Source: Owenia fusiformis
Taxonomy: Eukaryota; Annelida; Polychaeta; Sabellida; Oweniidae
Assembly: GCA_903813345.2 (NCBI GenBank)
Contig: CAIIXF020000012.1
Location: 13,314,932-13,374,931 of the forward strand
Length of the DNA: 60,000 nucleotides
Direction: 5' to 3'
Shown: positions 36,201 to 40,930 of the stretch, in pieces
Layout of the letters: every line of letters starts with the position of its first letter
Position numbering within the stretch: position 1 is the first letter of the stretch
Program-made: the position numbers and the translations under genes
Notes under the pieces: model-generated
The model's database searches: none
What the model was told of the DNA's origin: nothing
Seen by the model: only the letters and a program-made list of their open reading frames with translations

Positions 36201-36650
36201 CTATCCATTGGGGGAGAGGGCCTAATATATAAAGAGTCTATAGAGTCTGGTGGTTTTTTAATTCGAAACTGTATTATTGAATTGTTACTAGTTCTTACAT
36301 TGCGTTAAAGCCCTTCATGTGACATGCTACTTGATTAGCTCAAATTTCACATATAGTGAAATGTACAAGGGCGCAAATCTCACTTTTATTTGATAGAAAG
36401 TTCTATTCAAGAATGCGCGTTAAATGTTCTTGTAATTAAAACATAAATTCATGTAATCTCTTGCACTAGAGCAGCGATTCATTTCAACGATATACTAGAA
36501 AATGCATGTACTTTTGTGCCCTTGATAATAAAAATGTATTTCAACATTTGCGCATTACTAAACGCTAGGTCTTAGCATAATCTAAACAAACTCACCAGCA
36601 AAGGCTACAGAAAAGGCGACAGCGATACCTAGACACAATATCCACTTCAT
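142..36650 (-). CDS. Gene A: secreted multi-module SUEL-CCP-CTLD-CCP lectin-like protein (19 exons visible, 3' end outside window)
   Basis: Span of one minus-strand gene assembled by eye from 19 coding exons totalling 3,292 nt. The product begins with a signal peptide, then carries [SUEL, CCP, CTLD, CCP] three times; the last CCP would lie left of position 1. Every exon junction has GT-AG sites and compatible phase. All introns are phase 1 except the one inside the first SUEL domain, which is phase 0. Two Thr/Pro-rich linker exons separate modules 1 and 2; modules 2 and 3 are joined directly. SUEL, CCP and CTLD are extracellular, disulfide-bonded, typically ligand-binding domains, so a secreted recognition or adhesion protein is likely (inference). 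The largest intron (10659-22478) holds a complete LTR retrotransposon. Gene B at 42121 is a divergent paralog. No transmembrane segment, stop codon or polyadenylation site is visible, so the C-terminus is unknown. Confidence 0.85.
1315..2560. mobile_element. Foldback element with CAAGTCAA-rich inverted arms
   Basis: Arms at about 1315-1408 and 2447-2560 are inverted copies: CATCTCAACCACGAGTCAAC on the left against GTTGACTTGTGGTTGAGATG on the right. Both are rich in CAAGTCAA and CTCAACCC words. The centre has no ORF and contains a degenerate minisatellite. It lies in the gene A intron between the two CTLD exons of module 3. The class is unknown; non-autonomous DNA transposon is inferred. Confidence 0.65.
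1566..1980. repeat. Degenerate ~30-bp minisatellite
   Basis: About 12-14 imperfect copies built from AAATCTACCGCAAAACTACC and a following GCATTTTT tract. Copies differ by substitutions and small indels and have no unique spacers, so this is not a CRISPR-like array. It forms the core of the surrounding foldback element. Confidence 0.75.
2854..3078 (-). CDS. Gene A exon 18: CTLD first half, module 3
   Basis: 225-nt phase 1-1 exon with an ATATTGCAG acceptor and a GTAAGA donor. It encodes VDETLCP, MCYEFHDDQ, AKEACESRRWKLATVIN, then RSNYKYWVNG. These correspond to the N-terminal half of a CTLD: first cysteines, alpha-helical A..AC segment, LA.I strand, and a YWV.G block in place of the usual WIGL. 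By hand alignment about 67 of 76 residues match the module 1 CTLD exon of gene B (46408-46632). That is far closer than the match to gene A's own module 1 CTLD. Confidence 0.92.
3252..3491 (-). CDS. Gene A exon 17: CCP/sushi domain, module 3
   Basis: 240-nt phase 1-1 exon (acceptor TTATTAAAG, donor GTAAGACA). It encodes CDVPQPPTNGKVTTEF, ATYTCDINFSLYGNSVRKC, FEYTWERRTPAC. This is the sushi/complement control pattern with four cysteines, a C..P..P.NG start, YTC....L.G...R.C centre and W....P.C end. It lies between the SUEL and CTLD of module 3, the same order as in the other modules. Confidence 0.9.
3680..3976 (-). CDS. Gene A exon 16: SUEL-type lectin-like domain, module 3
   Basis: 297-nt phase 1-1 exon, the same length as the gene B module 2 SUEL exon. 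It encodes ANLTDTSCSRTDYGDKN, FSLECDFKSMVKIDRATLY, CTRTNQDCTLNITELAIRNC, CQLSLNSY, CCAPLVCHNIAYHCVP. The cysteine spacing and the closing C......Y.C.P block fit the SUEL / rhamnose-binding-lectin fold (Gal_lectin family). NLT, NST and NIT are possible N-glycosylation sites. The acceptor is taken as GACGAGCAG before CAAACC, because it restores the same phase and start (AN..) as the gene B copy. Confidence 0.88.
4254..5711. mobile_element. Helitron-like (HINE/CvE/pearl-type) non-autonomous element with tandem core
   Basis: The left end has TGTCCCCACC and the right end GGTGGGGACA, a subterminal inverted repeat. A hairpin CCCCACACTTTGTGGTGGGG at 5683-5702 lies just inside the right end. The centre is a ~162-bp tandem array, followed by unique sequence and a GGAC-type microsatellite at about 5610-5660. 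This layout is known from bivalve pearl/CvE elements, which have ~160-bp core repeats and an ACGG microsatellite, and from Helitron derivatives. No ORF is intact. The element stops about 10 bp from the splice donor of the exon at 5723. Confidence 0.65.
4291..5165. repeat. ~162-bp tandem repeat, about 5.5 copies
   Basis: The landmark TCCAAAATGG (or a variant) recurs at about 4340, 4502, 4663, 4825, 4988 and 5151, spaced 161-163 bp. Units contain ATTTACCCAGAATGCC, CTAATCAGATCTAG and GAAATTGATCTACC. Copies differ by scattered substitutions, so the array is moderately old. It is the core of the Helitron-like element. Confidence 0.88.
5723..5914 (-). CDS. Gene A exon 15: second CCP domain of module 2
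   Basis: 192-nt phase 1-1 exon, acceptor CCTTTTCAG, donor GTAAGG. It encodes RPTTRNTCPDIKVPNGFAHM, VATLGCNPGWIATP, VCMKNGMWSGITPYCE. This is a sushi domain with four cysteines, C....VPNG, the G..A.L.C.PG.. strand and G.W....P.C end. It matches the second CCP of module 1 in genes A and B (Y..G..R..G..V.. layout). The next exon toward the 3' end joins directly to the module 3 SUEL without a Thr/Pro linker. Confidence 0.9.
6425..6580 (-). CDS. Gene A exon 14: CTLD second half, module 2
   Basis: 156-nt phase 1-1 exon, acceptor TTTGTTCTAG, donor GTAAGTATA. It encodes VDKNYKKGVNDSLCAYAHVY, then RIRYFSSEKGNDCNNKYGHICQY. LCAY, C and GHICQY align with the WC, C and GYICEY positions of the module 3 and gene B exons. 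No EPN/QPD or WND motif is present. The longest ATG-initiated ORF here is in another frame and is not the coding frame. Confidence 0.86.
6911..7138 (-). CDS. Gene A exon 13: CTLD first half, module 2
   Basis: 228-nt phase 1-1 exon, acceptor TTTTTAATTTAG, donor GTAAGTGG. It encodes SSLCKATTNKLEVYGNTCYQ, SYTQAESACKALDGWEFAVV, RSSQRYWLKG. It is the same length as, and most similar to, the module 2 CTLD exon of gene B (54867-55094: NKMEVHGHMCYEFF, RSSQKYWVKG). Canonical WIGL is replaced by RYWLKG. Confidence 0.92.
7139..7883. other. Intron of gene A, no feature seen
   Basis: AT-rich sequence between the CTLD and CCP exons of module 2. A short imperfect palindrome around 7680-7710 (GTAACCTG...AGTTACAGGT) is the only structure noticed. 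Confidence 0.6.
7884..8105 (-). CDS. Gene A exon 12: first CCP domain of module 2
   Basis: 222-nt phase 1-1 exon, acceptor ATCATTCTAG, donor GTAAGTTAC. It encodes ARCPEPSKPNNGTVVTSPPS, AKYTCDKDFTLTGPRTRKCS, YYYNWNGKIPVC. This is a sushi pattern with four cysteines. Its start (A.C.EP..P.NGTVVT) is the same as the gene B module 2 CCP (49566-49802), which supports correspondence of the two modules. Confidence 0.9.
8106..9003. other. Intron of gene A, no coding feature seen
   Basis: Part of the intron between the module 2 SUEL and CCP exons. AT-rich, with only short ORFs. I see no repeat structure beyond scattered low-complexity tracts. Confidence 0.5.
9004..10118. mobile_element. Probable solo LTR (~1.1 kb)
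   Basis: The sequence begins TGTAACGACC and ends GGGGTGCTACA, a TGTA...TACA terminus typical of LTRs. It is flanked on both sides by TATG (9000-9003 and 10119-10122), a 4-bp target duplication. It has no ORF and no second copy in the window. An internal AATAAA-like signal lies near 9918. A Gypsy-type solo LTR is the best guess; the boundaries rest only on the termini and the short duplication. Confidence 0.5.
10353..10658 (-). CDS. Gene A exon 11: SUEL-type lectin-like domain, module 2
   Basis: 306-nt phase 1-1 exon, acceptor TGTTTTTGCAG, donor GTAAAT. It encodes VPRNTSTCELSRRN, IYMKCPTHMMVQVDSAFIY, CVTRNKHCTFDILSIANTTC, CRVETGPI, KGLCCRDLTCHSVTYHCVP. The cysteine framework and closing C......Y.C.P match the other SUEL domains. 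It lacks the YWGDK/DYGDK block seen in the other copies (SRRNAPLA instead), making it the most diverged SUEL of the set. It follows two Thr/Pro linker exons across an 11.8-kb intron. Confidence 0.87.
10755..10850 (-). mobile_element. Possible tRNA-derived SINE or tRNA relic
   Basis: On the minus strand the segment reads TTGACCGAGAGGGCCTGAG (box A-like) and, about 50 nt later, GGTTGCGAGTTTGAGAC (box B-like). This resembles a Leu/Ser-type tRNA promoter with changes. No clean cloverleaf, 3' tail or target duplication was found, so it is a relic at most. Confidence 0.35.
11055..11913 (+). mobile_element. Tc1/mariner-like relic with transposase N-terminus
   Basis: Near-perfect terminal inverted repeats of about 30 bp: CGGGTGTCTCAAAAAATCG on the left and its complement ending in GGGACACCCG on the right, in AT-rich flanks. 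Inside, 11505-11786 encodes a helix-turn-helix-like segment (GRRRIVRECNNKVWNIRSVY, then SVATKAGSGRPRNA). This resembles the DNA-binding N-terminus of mariner-type transposases, including the GSGRPR hook-like motif. The DDE catalytic part is missing, so the copy is non-autonomous. Confidence 0.7.
11939..12587 (-). repeat. LTR, 3' copy relative to element orientation
   Basis: 649 bp, TG...CA termini, same length as and apparently identical to 18354-19002. Contains the internal short tandem GGAACCTGGAACCTGG. Short ATG ORFs in it occur in both LTRs and are not considered genes. Confidence 0.93.
12588..12603 (-). other. Polypurine tract of LTR element
   Basis: On the minus strand ACAGAGGGAGCAG lies immediately before the LTR, where second-strand priming would take place. 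This supports minus orientation of the element. Confidence 0.55.
12604..17480. other. Internal region of LTR element without recognisable pol
   Basis: About 4.9 kb of AT-rich sequence in which pol would be expected. Only ORFs under 80 codons are present and none resembles protease, reverse transcriptase or integrase. Contains a ~117-bp direct duplication at 16876-17075. Consistent with a large non-autonomous LTR derivative. Confidence 0.6.
16876..17075. repeat. 117-bp direct duplication inside LTR element
   Basis: AACTCGTGTCCAAATACCCA followed by TTCTTAAACATTATTCCATT occurs twice, starting from about 16876 and 16993, with few differences. Confidence 0.75.
17481..17894 (-). CDS. Gag-like ORF of the non-autonomous LTR element
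   Basis: 137 codons on the element's sense strand, first ORF after the leader. The N-terminus (MDQSLSNLAKEFKGLRKED) is acidic. A Pro-rich patch SPPSAPAYTPGD follows, then a long charged helix with heptad-like spacing (LRAEAEEHKVLIRELQNQY, LDHRLREKNNLNYTLHQ) that predicts a coiled coil. No CCHC zinc knuckle or protease motif is present. Position and orientation suggest a truncated gag-like or accessory particle protein. I do not recognise a specific family. Confidence 0.5.
   Translation of the reverse strand: MDQSLSNLAKEFKGLRKEDSTDSEIEFKGASKGEKKDNETSPPSAPAYTPGDLTKWDELGYLRAEAEEHKVLIRELQNQYNAESREWVDKIKELDHRLREKNNLNYTLHQREHLIQMENDEIKKTNKILRSLAKETI
18130..18300. repeat. GC-rich 60-bp tandem repeat in the LTR-element leader
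   Basis: Units of about 60 bp containing GCGTTGCCGTCTCTGCTCTC and GTCTGTGCACGTTGTCATTC repeat about 2.5 times. Base composition is far more GC-rich than the surroundings. Open frames on both strands across it are a by-product of the repeat. In element orientation it lies in the 5' leader between primer site and gag-like ORF. Confidence 0.8.
18338..18352 (-). other. Primer binding site of LTR element
   Basis: One base after the LTR end, the minus strand reads TGGTGCCGTTGAGCC, starting with the TGG complementary to a tRNA CCA end. The primer tRNA was not identified. Confidence 0.55.
18354..19002 (-). repeat. LTR, 5' copy relative to element orientation
   Basis: 649 bp, apparently identical to 11939-12587, offset 6,415 bp at both ends. 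Followed by ATGGG, the second copy of the target duplication. Confidence 0.93.
19250..19790. repeat. Interspersed palindromic words (GCAGGTGAGTATGCCATA type)
   Basis: The words CCGCAGGTGA, TATGCCATA and GATACATT recur many times in both orientations at 19255-19465 and again at 19705-19770, giving a foldback structure. The spacing is irregular and there is no conserved spacer pattern. Probably a decayed foldback transposon; the rest of 19003-20443 holds nothing else recognisable. Confidence 0.6.
20444..22177. mobile_element. 1.73-kb TIR transposon with TA target duplication
   Basis: Terminal inverted repeats begin CAAGGGGCGATCCATATATT on the left and end with its complement on the right (ATATGGATCGCCCCTTG). 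TA flanks both ends (20442-20443 and 22178-22179). Inverted similarity continues about 190 bp inward (CCATGGTAACCTGTATT near 20600, complement near 22030). Internal reading frames are broken; a 98-codon minus ORF at 21510-21806 is not recognisably a transposase domain. Tc1/mariner-type is inferred from the TA duplication. Confidence 0.75.
22479..22532 (-). CDS. Gene A exon 10: Thr/Pro linker
   Basis: 54-nt phase 1-1 mini-exon, acceptor TATGTTTCAG, donor GTAAGATG. It encodes SGTIRIHSTAAPTPGIPT. Small, Thr/Pro/Ala-rich and lacking cysteine, it acts as a spacer, probably O-glycosylated (inference), between modules 1 and 2. Called because phase is kept on both sides and gene B has a Thr/Pro exon at the same place. 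Confidence 0.7.
23162..23218 (-). CDS. Gene A exon 9: Thr/Pro linker
   Basis: 57-nt phase 1-1 mini-exon, acceptor AATTGTAG, donor GTAAGTTTT. It encodes APETTPGSTMVTAATTPQ. Thr/Pro-rich spacer directly after the second CCP of module 1. Equivalent to part of the 99-nt linker exon of gene B (48482-48580). Confidence 0.72.
23629..23838 (-). CDS. Gene A exon 8: second CCP domain of module 1
   Basis: 210-nt phase 1-1 exon, acceptor TTTAAACTAAAAG, donor GTATGT. It encodes EPLNATSCRKLEAPRFGYIS, VGSRVVLGCIPGYVPT, VRQCLPSGAWSGDSPQCK. This is a sushi domain, and matches gene B exon 48063-48263 (ALNTTSCNALVTPRNAY, VTFRCFPGYTP, RQCLDNGEWDGVTPFC). Confidence 0.9.
24070..25110. mobile_element. Long foldback element rich in GGCGTAATTAACGCC words
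   Basis: The flanking thirds are imperfect inverted copies. The left arm (about 24110-24440) and right arm (about 24800-25065) are packed with GGCGTAATTACG, CCCGTGAAG and GGCGTTAA words and share CCAATCAG with its complement CTGATTGG. The centre carries no gene. An 8-bp CTACGTCA near both outer ends (24074 and 25058) could be a target duplication, but the terminal repeats do not abut it cleanly. Intronic in gene A. Confidence 0.6.
25187..25356. mobile_element. 170-bp near-perfect palindromic MITE
   Basis: Arms of about 78 bp starting ATTCGCGAATACAACTTTCG are almost perfectly inverted around the loop AATAGTGGCAAGTA (about 25265-25280). Mismatches are very few. Its edge lies about 50 bp from the splice donor of the gene A exon at 25408. 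A long hairpin would form in the transcript. Confidence 0.85.
25408..25503 (-). CDS. Gene A exon 7: CTLD C-terminal end, module 1
   Basis: 96-nt phase 1-1 exon, acceptor CAACATTTTAG, donor GTAAAC. It encodes GWWSTRVELKYFRPLLGET, then GCERQRYGVVCQY, which aligns with the C..(N)YGYICEY end of other CTLDs. A second AG downstream (TACTTTAG before ACCATTGC) is out of phase with the preceding exon, so the longer start was chosen. This CTLD half is split over two exons only here. Confidence 0.7.
25689..25751 (-). CDS. Gene A exon 6: CTLD middle segment, module 1
   Basis: 63-nt phase 1-1 exon, acceptor TACTTGTTCCAG, donor GTAATTATG. It encodes ADRTYLPKFNESWCVKAELKK. FNESWC matches FNESFDESWC of the gene B exon 47766-47897. 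The following exon begins WWSTRVELKY, an apparent second version of this exon's end (WCVKAELKK). The two may both be used or may be alternatives. Confidence 0.7.
26136..26360 (-). CDS. Gene A exon 5: CTLD first half, module 1
   Basis: 225-nt phase 1-1 exon, acceptor TTCCTTTTAG, donor GTATGT. It encodes DTSFCRSTTNRQEVYRHICY, YDAAKKKCKDQQSTMAVISS, RNKYWVIG. Typical N-terminal CTLD half (CY.F, A...C, MAVI, YWV.G). It is clearly different from gene B's module 1 CTLD although the flanking SUEL and CCP are close paralogs. Confidence 0.9.
26533..26650. mobile_element. 118-bp MITE with CACTGGTACTCACC termini
   Basis: Termini CACTGGTACTCACC and GGTGAGTACCAGTG are perfect inverted repeats. The interior, read on the minus strand, contains GGAAGAACTTCCGGGCTTCG followed by GTAAGATATTTTTATTTC. 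This is related to both arms of the foldback element at 57410-57946, so the two belong to one family. Confidence 0.75.
26732..26938 (-). CDS. Gene A exon 4: first CCP domain of module 1
   Basis: 207-nt phase 1-1 exon, acceptor TTTGACTTTCAG, donor GTAAGT. It encodes SCKTPQAPANGQVYVPKADD, ISYSCNRDFSLAGEQKRSCI, WEYTWTGNQPVC. Sushi domain with four cysteines. Strong paralog of gene B exon 44932-45147 (APANGQIYV, SCNRDFTLAGEQTRTC, YTWSGNQPVC). Confidence 0.93.
26939..28665. other. Intron of gene A, no feature seen
   Basis: AT-rich intron between the SUEL and CCP of module 1. ORFs up to 92 codons are low-complexity and unsupported. No repeat family, RNA gene or exon recognised. Confidence 0.6.
28666..28762 (-). 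CDS. Gene A exon 3: SUEL domain second half, module 1
   Basis: 97-nt exon, phase 0 at the start and phase 1 at the end, acceptor TTCTTTTTCAG, donor GTAGGAATC. It encodes TCRLRLDNYAISIKKSCCK, then NLHCHDLEYECVP, the conserved C-terminus of the SUEL fold. The phase-0 intron inside this domain is shared with gene B (44548/44671) and absent from modules 2 and 3. The exon start is embedded in a 64-bp tandem array that repeats the splice acceptor and first codons. Confidence 0.9.
28733..29025. repeat. 64-bp tandem array duplicating a splice acceptor and exon start
   Basis: Five units; the landmark T(G/A)TCCAAACG lies at 28741, 28805, 28869, 28933 and 28997, exactly 64 bp apart. On the minus strand each unit carries TTTTCAG plus roughly the first 10 codons of the SUEL exon (TCRLRLDNYA; copies read TCDLRLDNYA, TRGLRLDNYA, TCRLRLDNHA), then about 30 nt of intron-like sequence. 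All five retain CAG. Confidence 0.93.
29266..29483 (-). CDS. Gene A exon 2: SUEL domain first half, module 1
   Basis: 218-nt exon, phase 1 start, phase 0 end, acceptor TCTCTTTCCAG, donor GTAAGTAAG. It encodes EVGVTIKDHSCKEDWWGDK, FYLNCSEGETIVVKDAVLY, NLTCVMNNSKNECRHNFTQ, FDYCSNME. This matches the SUEL pattern (C...WGD, L.C.....I.V..A.LY, C....C). NCS, NLT, NNS and NFT are potential N-glycosylation sites. Gene B counterpart is 44325-44548 (EVGVTLKRHSC, NLTCVMNNSECRHNFTQ). Its acceptor is the first unit of a 107-bp array. Confidence 0.93.
29471..29860. repeat. ~107-bp tandem array duplicating the acceptor of the SUEL exon
   Basis: GTTACCCCGACCTC recurs at 29471, 29578, 29685 and 29793. Each unit spans the end of the upstream intron and the first codons of exon 2. 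The used acceptor reads TTTCCAG; in the three upstream copies the same place reads TTCCGGAG or TTTCGGAG, so the CAG is changed to CGG while a weaker GAG remains. Confidence 0.9.
29861..31854. other. First intron of gene A, no feature seen
   Basis: AT-rich, several ORFs of 60-70 codons without domain features. No exon is needed here, because exons 1 and 2 join in phase directly. Confidence 0.55.
31855..33305. repeat. 83-bp satellite array interrupted by a transposon
   Basis: About 10 full units at 32450-33305 with period 82-84 bp. Unit words are ATATGGGTTCCGTATGAC, CTACAATACATTTAGTCTGG and GATATCAATCAGTTAAT. One partial unit lies at 31858-31886, and the array is split there by the element at 31887-32446. 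Units are very similar, suggesting recent homogenisation. Confidence 0.92.
31887..32446. mobile_element. 560-bp TA-flanked foldback (Tc1/mariner-type MITE)
   Basis: Ends AGGGTGGTCAAAAAATGG and the inverted TTTTTTGACCACCCT, with inverted similarity extending into the element (TTTCATGACCATC on both arms). It is inserted in a satellite unit: the neighbours' CAGTTAATATATGGG is split into CAGTTAATA and TATATGGG. This shows the pre-insertion site and a TA duplication directly. The 116-codon minus ORF at 31980-32330 spans the two arms and is not recognised. Confidence 0.85.
33306..35637. other. First intron of gene A, no coding feature
   Basis: AT-rich. A short palindrome AGCCCGAAGGGCT near 33400 and a CCCCGGGGATTA/CCAGGGGCC segment near 35115-35160 (also seen near 6170 and 45205) are probable dispersed-repeat fragments. 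An ORF of 102 codons at 34283 has no recognisable domain. Confidence 0.5.
35638..35868. mobile_element. 231-bp MITE with GCCCCCTCACATATGAA termini
   Basis: Left GCCCCCTCACATATGAATCC and right GGATTCGTTCATATGTGAGGGGGC are inverted copies about 24 bp long. The interior has further CATATG/GCGAAC palindromes. No clear target duplication. Non-autonomous DNA element. Confidence 0.75.
36596..36650 (-). CDS. Gene A exon 1: signal peptide
   Basis: 55-nt exon from ATG (36648-36650) to donor GTGAGTTTG, phase 1. It encodes MKWILCLGIAVAFSVAFA, a short basic N-terminus followed by a hydrophobic core and small residues: a classical secretory signal peptide. Nearly identical to gene B's first exon. TATATAAAAGG sits directly before the ATG and is too close to be the promoter for this start. 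Confidence 0.9.
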
Positions 36651-36784
36651 CCTTTTATATATTCATAAAGATGGATTTTAACTTCCTCTCCACTGATCTA
36701 TCTCGTGATTATTAATTCTTCTTTAAAATGACGATGATACGAACTTATTTGTTGTCCTCTAAAGTTAAGTATGCCAGTCGTTTC

Positions 36785-36823
36785 GTTTCACTTTGTTTGT
36801 TTTTTACAATAAAAATGTATAAA
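36785..36823 (-). promoter_or_regulatory. Conserved 39-nt upstream block of gene A
   Basis: Minus-strand sequence beginning TTTATACATTTTTATTGT and ending ACAAACAAAGTGAAAC, about 134 nt upstream of the ATG. Only one base differs from the block upstream of gene B (41960-41998). It contains a TATA-like TTTATACA and an AAAGTGAAAC segment fitting the AANNGAAA core of IRF-type sites. A promoter role is inference from conservation and position. Confidence 0.6.
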
Positions 36824-39327
36824 AAATATACAAGCATCAGTTATTTTGTATATAACTGTTTTTAAGCTGATTTAGGTCGGGGGTAAATCATTTATGAAAC
36901 TAAGAAGTGGGTATATTGTGTTTTAACTACACACCATATAGGTTAAATACATAGAAATATCGCGATAAAAACAGGGATCTATTTCTTAACTGCTGAATAG
37001 GCACGTAATGTACAAGTGCGTGAATGCATTAAGATCCCCTAATTTCGTTTCGAGTAACAAATCATCGAATTACTTATTTTTTAAGTCTAAAAGTTGCAGG
37101 ATTATTTTATTGTTAGTGTATTTGACAGTATAATAGTTACTATGGTTACCAATTTGCTAATTTGTCATTAACACAATTGCAAATCGCGAACATGACACCT
37201 ACCAAAGTGTACACTGAATGTACGAGGCACATGTGCTTGGTCATTTTTGATTCATGTAAAACATAATAGTAGACCATATGTGCAAATGAGCCATCTCTAG
37301 CATTCTATTTCATAAGCAAACTTTTGGGATTATACAGTACTTTCTGAAAAGAAAATGTAACGCTCTGTAACCTCATATTAATAGCGTACTTAAGTTCACA
37401 AAATTGTTCAACTCGTCAAACTTTCAAAAGCTAAAAATGTTTATTTCGTCAATTTTCTTAGAATAAGTAACTTAAATGTGAGTTTTCTAAACTATCTACG
37501 CATTAGAGGTCACGATGGGCAAATTCTAAAGGCATTAATCTAATGGGAATAAGGAACTGGAATTTTAAATAGTGATGGCTTTGTGATGTAAAATGAACTC
37601 ATCTGTTGAAATTTAAGATCGAGAAAGATTAGTAATTTGTATTTGTATTGTGATGTAAATGTATTGTAAAATGTAATTAAAGTTTCAAGGGTTATATTAA
37701 ATGCATGTATAAAATAATTTCATCACATATAAAACATCGCTACAATATTCAATTAACCGCAGACCGTAAAAGGTCTATAGGACACTGGGGACATCACTCT
37801 TAAACCGGCGATGTTCCCAAATCTTTTGACCACAGGCTTTTGCCACATGTACGGAGATTTATGATCAAACATCAACGTATTGAATTTATCGTTGTCAGAA
37901 AATTCCTGGAAACCTGGAATTGTATTTTAACAAGAAATGGTGTTCGTCCTCTATGGCATTAAGATCAAAAATTAATGGCTAGCTCTTTCCGATCCAACAT
38001 GGCAGGATGAGATGTGAGATAAGGCTCAGTGCATGAATCCTAGCTTGAACGTTCTGTAGGTTCCTAATTTGTTTCCTTGGCCTTCTGGACGTCTTCCGTC
38101 ACTCCAGATGTTGTCTTGCCAGTTAGTAGAATTTAATGTAAGAGTGTTTTTAATGTTAATAGAATTTTTAGAATTTTATGTAAAAGCGTAATTGGGTTTG
38201 AAACTCAGGTAAATACTTGTTTTTACCCGGTCATTGTTATTATCATTGGCACCTATTTATTGAATTTTCCTGTATCGCAACACCAATTTCAATTTTAGAA
38301 TTACAATCATTTATCATGGAGGTTTCTCACAACGGGTGTTATAGCTAAATCGCATCCGCAACGCATCTCTTTAACTGAAGCATAAATCATGTGAATTCGT
38401 TACGGATTTTAGGTACGTTTGGCTAAAAACGTTTAGAGAAACCTCTCTATCATCTCAGTACGCGACTTTAGACTCTACGTAGTATCAACTAACATATTCA
38501 GGGCCACACAGATACCCGTGTCATGTAAAATTACCCCCAATGAAAGGTTTTAGTAATGTGATACCATGCAATGTCCATACGAAAATGGATAAAACCTAAC
38601 TGGTAAATGATAACGGCCATATTGTAACCTATTGAAACATCTTTGTAGACAATCTTCTTGTTTTAATTGAAAAATTGATGTTTAAGATATGTTTAGGCAC
38701 ATATAAGAGCTTTCCTTATGGACCACTTGTGTTTTTAGCAGTTCTTTTATTTGCAGATGTACAATATTTTATGACAATGTTATAGATTAAAATAAATACT
38801 TAGTTTAAAACTATTGGCACTATAAAATATTTTGAAAAGGTCAGTCAAGGGTTCATCTTCTGTATACTGGTATACAGTCTATAGGTAGCCTATATATTGT
38901 CTGTACTTTCAAAACTGCCACTTGTTTGACTCGTCTATATATTTTACTGTCTCATCTTTTCATTTGTGCAAACTGTAAAATGCGACATACTTTTGATCAA
39001 AGACACCTAGCTTTAAATTTCTAAAACTTTGTCATGTAGCCATCTGGTGAATTCGAACATAACGACATCTTTAATAAATATCAGATCTAGAATTAATACA
39101 CAAGATGCGTTACATATGATTAGTAGAGATTTCGCAACTCACTAAGCATGTTTATTATTCCCGTGTAACGTGTAACTTATGAAGCTCTGATTACGTCATC
39201 ATTTATTGCGCAGCTCCATTCGTCTTTAAATGTGATATAAGGGAGTTTAAGCTTGCAATGTTTTTCACAACCTAAACGTGAACGGAAGATATTTAAGCGA
39301 TGCATTTCTATGGGCGATTGGTTATAC
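36824..39327. other. Intergenic region between divergent genes, left part
   Basis: AT-rich DNA without ORFs of note. The region is expected to hold shared or separate regulatory elements, but I recognise none beyond the conserved block next to gene A. Confidence 0.5.
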
Positions 39328-40285
39328 GTATAGGTTGGCGTTTCGATTCTATATGCAAGCTTAAACTCTTTATCCTTACGAAGATTGGGCCAATGATATA
39401 AAATGACAACATCATTGACGTTACTTCTGGATCAACCTATATCCAGCGCCGTGACGTGCCGCAAAAAGGTGGCGCATTTGTTTTTTAAGTGTAAATAGGG
39501 TATTTAACTGTTCATTTTTAAGCATCAATTGCTCTCATTAATTATGCAATATTGTATGCTCCATAATAATTTGGCGTACTTTTTTTGCCAATTGCTCTCA
39601 TTTATTATGCAATATTGTATGCTCCCTAATAATTTGGCGTACTTTTTTCCCACCTTTTTACTTTTCAACCAATTAGATTTGTTGGTTGGATAAACACACA
39701 ATGGAGGAAGACTTGGCAACAATGTTATAGCAGATACATACAAATCCAATCAACCACAGCTTTATACAGTTAGCCCAGGGCTGTCTGTCTGTGTCTATAT
39801 CTGGCTGATTACAATAAACAATTTTTAATCTAAGATGATCTTATGTGACGCCATTTAGCCACTTAAATCCACCACTACATAAGGGTATTGCGTGAATGTA
39901 ACTTTGATTCCCCGGATTATAAGATATAGGTTGGCGTTTCGATTCTATATGCAAGCTTAAACTCTTTATCCTTACGAAGATTGGGCCAATGATATAAAAT
40001 GACAACATCATTGACGTTACTTCTGGATCAACCTATATCCAGCGCCGTGACGTGTCGCAAAAAGGTGGCGCATTTGTTTTTAAGGGTATTGCGTGAATGT
40101 AATGTTGATTCCCCGGATTATATGATATAGGTTGGCGTTTCGATTCTATATGCAAGCTTAAACTCTTTATCCTTACGAAGATTGGGACAATGATATAAAA
40201 TGACAACATCATTGACGTTACTTCTGGATCAACCTATATCCAGCGCCGTGACGTGTCGCAAAAAGGTGGCGCATTTGTTTTTTAA
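39328..40285. repeat. Three copies of a ~160-bp unit with palindromic ends
   Basis: A unit starting ATATAGGTTGGCGTTTCGAT and carrying TGACAACATCATTGACGTTA, then ATCAACCTATATCC and AAAAAGGTGGCGCATTTG, occurs at about 39328-39490, 39923-40083 and 40124-40285. The last two are 201 bp apart in tandem. GATATAGGTTG and CAACCTATATC form an inverted pair inside each unit. A further ~70-bp duplication (CTCATTAATTATGCAATATT) lies at 39535-39640. Confidence 0.85.
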
Positions 40286-40930
40286 TGGTATCGCGTGAAT
40301 GTAACTTTGATTCCCCGGATTATAAGATCTAATTAAAGTTATATATCATTTTAAAGCTGTTTCGATGAAGTTTTAAGATCAACTACGCTCCGTTCACGAT
40401 TCTTGCGCGTTCTTTTTTAAAAAAAGAATTTTTAAAACATCTGGCAAATATCCCCTGTTGACACGTTACATTTTGACTTATTTTTCGTCTTTAAACGCTC
40501 ATAACTCAAACAATATATGTCTATTCTAACATGATATATGATGTCACAATGACGAGAACAATTGATTTATTGGTCTATATTGGGGTATGTATGACCTGTA
40601 AATTTCAATATAGACCAAAAAATGTAATGACTATTACAATTGCATACTCACCCCCTCTGAACCAATTTAGTCACAATATAGACATGACAGATGTCAATAT
40701 GTGACGTCAGTTTCATTATTGATATTTTTGCAAACTATTTAGCTAGGAGGAAATCCGGCAAATGGAATGTCCAAAACATTAGAATTTTTTCAGATTGAAA
40801 ATAATCAAATCGGAAGAAACTTAGGTTTTATCATATTAGAATCGTAACAAAGACCTCGATTCTATGATTTATGGCAAATATATGACCTCATATTTTATTC
40901 TACCCATTGCCAAAGACCTCAATCGCTACG

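Noticed and set aside
36651-36661. TATATAAAAGG directly upstream of the gene A start codon as TATA box
   Set aside because: It abuts the ATG, leaving no room for a transcription start and 5' UTR; the conserved block at 36785-36823 is a better candidate.
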